64,000 bases of DNA from Cranoglanis bouderius (Eukaryota > Chordata > Actinopteri > Siluriformes > Cranoglanididae): positions 14,050,800 to 14,114,799 of the forward strand of contig CM042558.1 of assembly GCA_023630585.1 (NCBI GenBank), given 5' to 3'. A model generated the notes under the pieces. That model was given only the letters and a program-made list of their open reading frames with translations. It ran no database searches and was not told the origin of the DNA. Both the position numbers and the translations under genes were made by a program. This document shows, in pieces, positions 58,111 to 64,000 of the stretch (its first letter is position 1; every line of letters begins with the position of its first letter).

Positions 58111-59314
58111 AAAAGTATGACATTTTTAAGATTACTTATAGAAATCTTAAAGCAAACATTTTCTCTTTCTCTCTCTCCACCTGCATGTATCTTTGTGAAA
58201 CCGTATATAAATCATTTACAACAAGAACTCACATTGCCCTCTTTTCTCACTCGTACTGCATTGTTGCCTCAGCCGTGTTATTCCCACTGACCTGTCCCTC
58301 AACATCCAGCCATATTTTATATGCCTCTTTAAAGAATAAAGGAGTGCTATTCAGGCCCTCTCCTGCTCCCATTGTCCCTGTAGGCCTGCTGGGAAATATT
58401 CAAATCAAATGACATCTGAGTGTACTTAAGATGAGTGATGGACACATGTACAGAGATTAAAAAGAAACCCTTGAACAGAAACCAGTTTGATCTGTACTAC
58501 ACACCATGCACATACTGGATGATTCTCTGGAGTGAGTCATGCCTTATCACTAAAGACAAATGACATTCTCAAAAATAGCTCCAAATCAGCAGCACAAAAT
58601 GTCCACGGCGTGGAAAATGAGTCCCTTTGCACAGCAGTGTGCAACACAGCAGGTAAGAGATTGGGCAGGTTGTAGAGATGGACCAAGGCTACAGAATATA
58701 TTTATTAACAAGCAAAAAATGTCAAATGTATGTAGACGTTAAAACAACTGCTCGAAGCCGGGCACAAATAACAGAACTAAAAAAGAGCACTCCGCTTCAA
58801 CACAAGGGTTTGATAATAGAGAGGAGCAGATAAAACTTTAGAGGAAGATAAAGCGAGGCGTAGGAAGAAAGCAAATTAAAGGCTAATTATTCTCTGGGGG
58901 GGGAAAAAAAAAAACACTGTCTGTTTCCAGAGGGAGTTATTCACCACGCTGGAGTGTTTATCGAAAACTGCCTCACACTGAGATACACACCACGTCTGAA
59001 AAGTGTGCAGTCTGGAGGAACATTGGTGAGTGGACGGCACTTTCCTCAAGATGACATTTCTATTTGTGTTGACTTTTTTGGGGGGTGAAACAAGTAGAAG
59101 CTTGCACTGTTCACACAACCTCCATACACACATCACTATTCACAGCCAAGTGCTTTCCACATAAACATCCAGAAGAGGTGTTTTAGCTTTAGGCAGAGTG
59201 GAGTGATTACATTGTCCTGTAACGTAACAGCTAACATAGCCGCTAGGCTCGTCTCGTGTCCTCCTTATAAACAAGATTATTCAGATGACCTTGAAGGTTC
59301 TTGCATGAGTGAAA
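58111..59314. other. No recognised gene
   Basis: The frame 58104-58412 lacks a domain. 58550-59160 is moderately GC-balanced, with G-run and A-run near 58897-58914. No repeat is identified. Confidence 0.35.
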
Positions 59315-59316
59315 TA

Positions 59317-60171
59317 CAGTGGTGCTTGAAAGTTTGTGGACCATTTAGAATTTTCTATATATCTGCATACATATGACCTAAAACATCACAAGTCCGAAAA
59401 GTAGATAAAGAGAACCCGATTAAACAAATGAGACAAAAATATTATGCTTGGTCATTTATTTATTGAAGAAAATGTTCCAATATTACATACAGTATCTGTG
59501 AGTGCCGAAAGTATGTGAACCTCTAGGATTAGCAGTTAATTTGAAGGTGAAATTCGAGCCAGGTGTTTTCAATCAATGAGATGATAATCAGGTGTGAGTG
59601 AGCACCTTGTTTTATTTAAAGAACAGGGATCTATCAGAGTCTGATCTTCACAAGACATGTCTGTGGAAGTGTATCATTGCATGAACAAAGGAGATTTCTA
59701 AGAACCTCAGAAAAAGAGTTGTTAATGCTCATCAAGCTGGAAAAGGTTACAAAACCATCTTTGGACATCTCTGGAGTTTGGACTCCAGCAATCCACAGTC
59801 AGACAGATTGTGTACAAATGGAGGAAATTCAAGACCATTGTTACGCTTCCCAGGAGTAGTCGACCAACAAAGATCACTCCAAGAGCAAGTCATGTAATAG
59901 CCCACGAGGTCACAAAGATTGCTGAACAAGAGGGTCACACCAGATACTGAAAGCAAAGGTTCACATACATTTGCCACTCGCAGATATGTAATATTGGATC
60001 ATTTTCCTCAATAAGTCAATGACCAAGTATAATATTTTTTGTCTCATTTGTTTAATTGGGTTCTCTTTATCTACTTTTAAGGCTTGTGTGAAAATCTGAT
60101 GATGTTTTAGGTCATATTTATGCAGATATATAGAAAATTCTAAAGGGTTCACAAACTTTCAAGCACCACTG
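59317..60171 (+). mobile_element. Deleted Tc1-like transposon with about 200-bp terminal repeats, 855 bp
   Basis: It starts CAGTGGTGCTTGAAAGTTTG and ends with the complement. TA flanks both sides (59315-59316 and 60172-60173). The two ends match over about 200 bases with few differences (for example 'AGAATTTTCTATATATCTGC' in both). In between, 'LRKRVVNAHQAGKGYKTI' (about 59707) is the N-terminal helix-turn-helix of the transposase. It is followed by decayed text to about 59945, where the right terminal repeat begins. The whole catalytic domain is deleted. Long, similar ends mean it could be bound by a matching transposase, but it supplies none. Confidence 0.93.
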
Positions 60172-60184
60172 TATATATGACTAA

Positions 60185-60400
60185 CATTGTTTCGCGGATG
60201 GTGAACACTAACCATAACTATACATGGATAAAATGTATGAGGTGTCATTCTTTAATAAACAATAAATTGTTAGTGTTTGCTAATTGCTGTGGTGTAAGAG
60301 GAATAAAACACCTTGCCACCTGCTGCTGGGAATCAACTTTGTGTATGTATCACACCACTCCGTCATTGCTCTTTTTCCTATAACAGCATATATATTCAGC
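60185..60400 (+). repeat. Interspersed repeat, family B copy
   Basis: CATTCTTTAATAAACAATAA, 'GCTGTGGTGTAAGAGGAATA' and the end TTCCTATAACAGCAT match the other copies. Confidence 0.6.
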
Positions 60401-61205
60401 ATATATTTCATTTCAAAATACAAGGGTGAGTCAAATGAAATCCTTACGACACAAATAATTGAATGGATTTTTTTTTTTTTCTAGAGGAATCCAGAATCTT
60501 GTAATGTGCTGGAACATTTGCGCTGAATGAAATGGAGATAATTTAGAAAAAAGTTTCTTTTGTGAGCTATTTGCAATAAACAATGCAAAATAAAAAATTA
60601 ATGAGCCAAAAGGAGCTGGGTTTTTGATTATCATACCATCGCTTTTGCTACATTTCCATGCCTAGTTCTGATCCCATAAGCACTTATGTCAGTTTTTCAG
60701 AATTCATCCACTATATATTGCTTATGAAGTCAGATGGTGCTTCTCAATCAGCTCCCTAGGTCATGAATCAGTATATGGTGTGCACGTGTTCGGGCACTGG
60801 TAAGGACCCTGACTCACTACACATCGGTACACCGATGACTCAAATTACAGCAACATGACTACATACTCACGTTATAAAAACATGTATAGAAAAATATAAC
60901 GTTTTATATGTCATATAAATTTGTTCGCTTAATCACATGCATTTCTGTCGTGGTACTTCAAGCAGGATCGTAGGCAAGCTAGGGGATTTTTTTTTTTTTA
61001 AATCATTAAACACAAAAGTTGTTAGACTCTAACAAACCGTATATAGGAAGTTTGAGACAGCCCTTGAGACAGCCCTTAAAATGGCCGACTCCCTGATCAG
61101 TTCCCTGACTACTGAACTACGGAGCTGACTGATGCACACCATTAGCGTCAGTGTTACTTGTACTCTTTGGAATGTCTTCAGCAAATTGCAGATCATCCAT
61201 ATTGT
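60401..61205. other. No gene; possible mariner terminus at 60424
   Basis: GGGTGAGTCAAATGAAAT (60424-60441) is the exact inverted complement of 57881-57898. T-runs lie at about 60470-60481 and 60987-60999. Confidence 0.4.
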
Positions 61206-61395
61206 GGTGTGTGTGTGTGTGTGTGTGTGTTTTATATCTTGTCCCCACAAGGATAGGAATACAGGAGAATGGGGACATTTAGCTGGTCCCTACAATTTTT
61301 CTTTTATAAACTAAAAGAGCAAAAAGGTTTCTTTTTGGTTACTGAGGTTAAGGTTAGGGCTAGATTTAGGTGTAGGCATAGCATTAATTAGCTGC
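61206..61395. repeat. Fish dispersed repeat with (GT)n
   Basis: A GT tract (61206-61230) is followed by CTTGTCCCCACAAGGATAGG, 'GGGGACATTTAGCTGGTCCC' and 'CTGAGGTTAAGGTTAGGGCT', the standard order of an abundant fish repeat. Non-coding. Confidence 0.7.
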
Positions 61396-62047
61396 ATTAA
61401 TAATTATCTCACGTCTGCTAATAGAATAAATATAAATGTAAAAGGTGTGTATGTTCGAGTGGGCGGAGCTCCAAACACAAACTTCACTCTTAAAATCTGC
61501 ACAAACAGGTTGTAAAGATGCAGTTAATTCAGTTCCTGCTTTCCTGGATACTAGTGCACACGTAACAGAGTGTGTTCTTTAATATCAGATGAGAAGCAGG
61601 TCTGGTGGAGGGTGAGGTTGAGGTTCGATGAATGTGTTGATCAGCTGTGATCTAGACTCGGGTTAATTGCTTTTGTACTGCTGCCAATTTGTGTGTCAAG
61701 TTGATGCTGAGATTCACAAACACATCTGAGCACATGTCGATCCTGATGGATGGATCAGTCAGCAAACACAGACGTGTGCATCAGTCTAAATGAGGCCTCG
61801 TTAATGTAGATATCATTTATGTGACACAGGTGACACATGTGGCATCACATTAATTGGCAAACTATTTAATGACTTTTCTCATATATCAATCCAAAGAGCT
61901 GGTTCATCTCTAATTCAGGGATCTGATACTTTAAAGTGAGATAAATGTGAGAAATCCATTAAACAGAAATGTCTGAATATCCAGTTCACACAATATTTTT
62001 TAATTGTTCTGATATCATGTTAAATACTTCCTTTAAATGCTACCACA
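61396..62047. other. No recognised feature
   Basis: No supported gene or repeat. Confidence 0.4.
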
Positions 62048-62049
62048 TA

Positions 62050-63100
62050 CAGTTGAGGTCATAAGTTTACATACGCCTTTCAGAATCTGCTGAATGTCAA
62101 TAATAATAAAAAGAATAATGATAAAATTGCATTTTGTTTTTTATTTAGTGCTGCTCTGAATAAGCTATTTCACATAACAGATGTTTACATATAGTCCACA
62201 TATGTATACAAGGCACAATAATAACTGAATTTACACAAATGAACCAGTTCAAAAGTTTACATACGCTTGATTGTTAATACTGTGCGTTGTTATCTGGATG
62301 ATCAACAACTGTATTTATGTTTTGTGATAGTTGTTCATGAGTCCCTTGTTTGTCCTGAGCAGTTAAACTGCCCACTGTTCTTCAGAGAAATCCTCCAGGT
62401 CCTGCACATTTTTAGTTTTCCAGCATCTTCTGCATATTTGACCCCTTTCCAGCAGTGATCTCAATATGATGTTGAGATCCATCTTTTCACACGGAGGACA
62501 ACTGAGGGACTCGTACACAACTATTACAAAAGATGCAAACATTCACTGATGCTCAAGAAGGCAACACGATATTATGAGCCAGGGGCATGTGAACAGAATG
62601 ATCAGTGTAAATTATTATTTTGTCTCCTGGGAAATATGTAAATCTCTTATGTAGCTTCTGAAAGGTAGTACTGAATGAAAAAAAAAAAAAACTAGTTTAC
62701 ACCGCCTGGGTCTTAATGTATCGTGTTGCCTTCTTGAGCATCAGTGAATGTTTGCACCTTTTGTAATAGTTGTGTACGAGTCCCTCAGTTGTCCTCAGTG
62801 TGAAAAGATGGATGTCAACATCATATAGCGACTGTTGGAAAGGAGTCAAATATGCAGAAGATGCTGGAAAAGTAAAGAATGTGCAGGACCTGGAGGATTT
62901 TTCTGAAGAACAGTGGGCAGTTTAACTGCTCAGGACGAACAATGGACTCATGAACAACTATCACACAACATAAAAACAGTCGTTGATCATCCAGGTAACA
63001 ACACACAGTGTTAAGAATCAAAGGTATGTAAACTTTTTAACTGGTTAATTTGCGTACATTCAGTTATTGTTGTGTCTTGTGGACTATATGTAAACATCTG
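62050..63100 (-). mobile_element. Foldback Tc1/mariner-type element with arms of about 400 bp
   Basis: The left end CAGTTGAGGTCATAAGTTTA follows TA. The segment 62178-62600 and the segment 62700-63100 are inverted copies of each other: the texts TCCTCCAGGTCCTGCACATT and 'GCTCAAGAAGGCAACACGAT' occur in one arm and their complements in the other. A loop of about 100-140 bases lies at the centre. The right arm ends at about 63100 without the expected terminal repeat, so the right end is lost. By its loop this copy lies in the opposite direction to 22177-22899. No transposase; the two 63- to 66-aa frames are mirror images of the arms. Confidence 0.88.
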
Positions 63101-63147
63101 TTTATTTATTTTTTAACTTCTTTATAAAGGGTGTAATATTGTTTAAA

Positions 63148-63450
63148 CTCGGCCTTACGTTGTATGATTTTTTTGGTCAGATTTAGCTGTTGCACATTGT
63201 AAAAAAAATAAAAATAAAAAAATATCGTGAGTTGAGATTTCAGAACGCATTATGTGATGTGCGATTAATCCCACTGCGACCAAAGTTCTGGCAAAGGATT
63301 GCGGAAAACTGACATGACAGCTTCAGCCACGTTGTCGCACAGTCATATATAGAATTCAACCAGGATATTATTGGGATCATCTTGTACAATATGACAAGTA
63401 ATAATCTTAAAAGACCAATGAAATCGCATAGTGTAAAACCAGCTTAACTA
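63148..63450. mobile_element. Small MITE candidate
   Basis: GGCCTTACGTTGTATGATTT on the left is loosely inverted to AAATCGCATAGTGTAAAACC on the right. It resembles a fish MITE text. The target duplication is unclear. Confidence 0.4.
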
Positions 63451-63642
63451 GATATACTTCAAGGAAGGTGTGTCATTTCAAAACTGAATTCAATGCCCCT
63501 GAAGTTAGTAGATTTTGAACGCTGCTGTATTTTTTATTTTTTTTTACTAGGCATATAAAATGCAAAAGGATTTATTGCATAGCTGCTTTTGCAAAACTGG
63601 CTATTGAACCATAATAACAATAAATATTATAGCAGACATAAA

Positions 63643-63699
<57 letters not shown>

Positions 63700-64000
63700 T
63701 CTTTGAGCAATTCAAAATCAAGTTCAGAATCCTCCTCTGGATGCAGAAATGCTCCTCTGAATGCATCTACCTCGACACACTCATCAAGGCATTTTTGTAC
63801 TAAATCCTGCACACATCACAGGATTGAGGTCACATCATATAGGTCCATATTCAGAGTTAAGTTAAGGGTGACTAATGAGGAGTTAATACTGGAATCAGTG
63901 TTCAGACCTTAGATGTAACTACAGACTTAAGTGCTACACCATTTGATTTGAACTCAATTCATGAATTTCTATGGACCTTCTCATGAACCTGAGTGGAATG
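63451..64000. other. No gene; (TC)n microsatellite at 63648-63702
   Basis: About 20 TC units are followed by TCTA variants. The frame 63589-63912 runs through the tract and is spurious. Confidence 0.6.

Noticed and set aside
62600..62720. Apparent inversion of the central loop between the two foldback copies (22177 and 62050).
   Set aside because: The loop is indeed reverse-complemented. Because the arms are inverted copies of each other, this is the same as the whole element having inserted in the opposite direction, so no separate inversion event is needed.
1..64000. CRISPR array, prokaryotic operon, phage or plasmid functions.
   Set aside because: No regularly spaced short repeats with unique spacers, no ribosome-binding-site-linked genes, and the repeat content is that of a vertebrate genome.

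Overview
This window looks like a non-coding, repeat-dense stretch of a teleost fish nuclear genome. The evidence is AT-rich sequence with no long open reading frame, very long (CA)n and (GA)n microsatellites, a tRNA-derived SINE, L2-type LINE debris, Ty3/Gypsy debris, hAT-type MITEs, and above all an unusual number of different Tc1/mariner-type transposons. A cypriniform or siluriform (catfish-like) host is plausible from the repeat repertoire, but that is inference. I found no host protein-coding exon, tRNA gene or rRNA gene that I can defend. All recognisable coding sequence belongs to transposons and is broken. The window is most simply a large intron or an intergenic desert.

Layout. 0-10 kb: a hAT MITE with a perfect 8-bp target duplication (760-1186), a Tc1-type fragment, an LTR-like repeat, microsatellites and a second MITE (7678-8213). 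10-20 kb: copies of one abundant short repeat family, retroelement debris with an L2-type reverse transcriptase scrap (12357-12470), a tRNA-SINE (13140-13447), a strong G-run tract (14419-14451), an internally deleted Tc1 element (15349-16442) and a second hAT MITE of the family seen at 760 (18345-18680). 20-30 kb: a mariner-like scrap, half of a foldback transposon (22177-22899), a roughly 1-kb purine-rich minisatellite (23766-24750), and two tandem copies of a decayed LINE sharing one internal deletion (26490-28400).

30-43 kb is the transposon-rich core. It holds a decayed Tc1 element with a younger MITE nested inside it (32990-34630, with 33257-33808), then an almost intact Tc1 element (34823-36330) whose transposase frame is broken only by two nonsense codons. 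A Gypsy pol fragment is split by a hAT MITE (37839-38960), and a full-length but frameshifted Tc1 element follows (40943-42161). 43-64 kb: a second Gypsy pol fragment interrupted by a 144-bp insertion with a perfect 15-bp target duplication (46855-47430), more Tc1-type remnants, a deleted Tc1 element with about 200-bp terminal repeats (59317-60171), and a long inverted-repeat element of the 22-kb family (62050-63100).

The repeats do not form a pathway. What can be read is an order of events: Gypsy, L2 and the older Tc1 copies are decayed and serve as targets for younger hAT MITEs, Tc1 MITEs and a SINE-like insertion. I did not find a previously undescribed gene system. The most informative observations are the nested insertions, the near-intact Tc1 copy and the foldback family.
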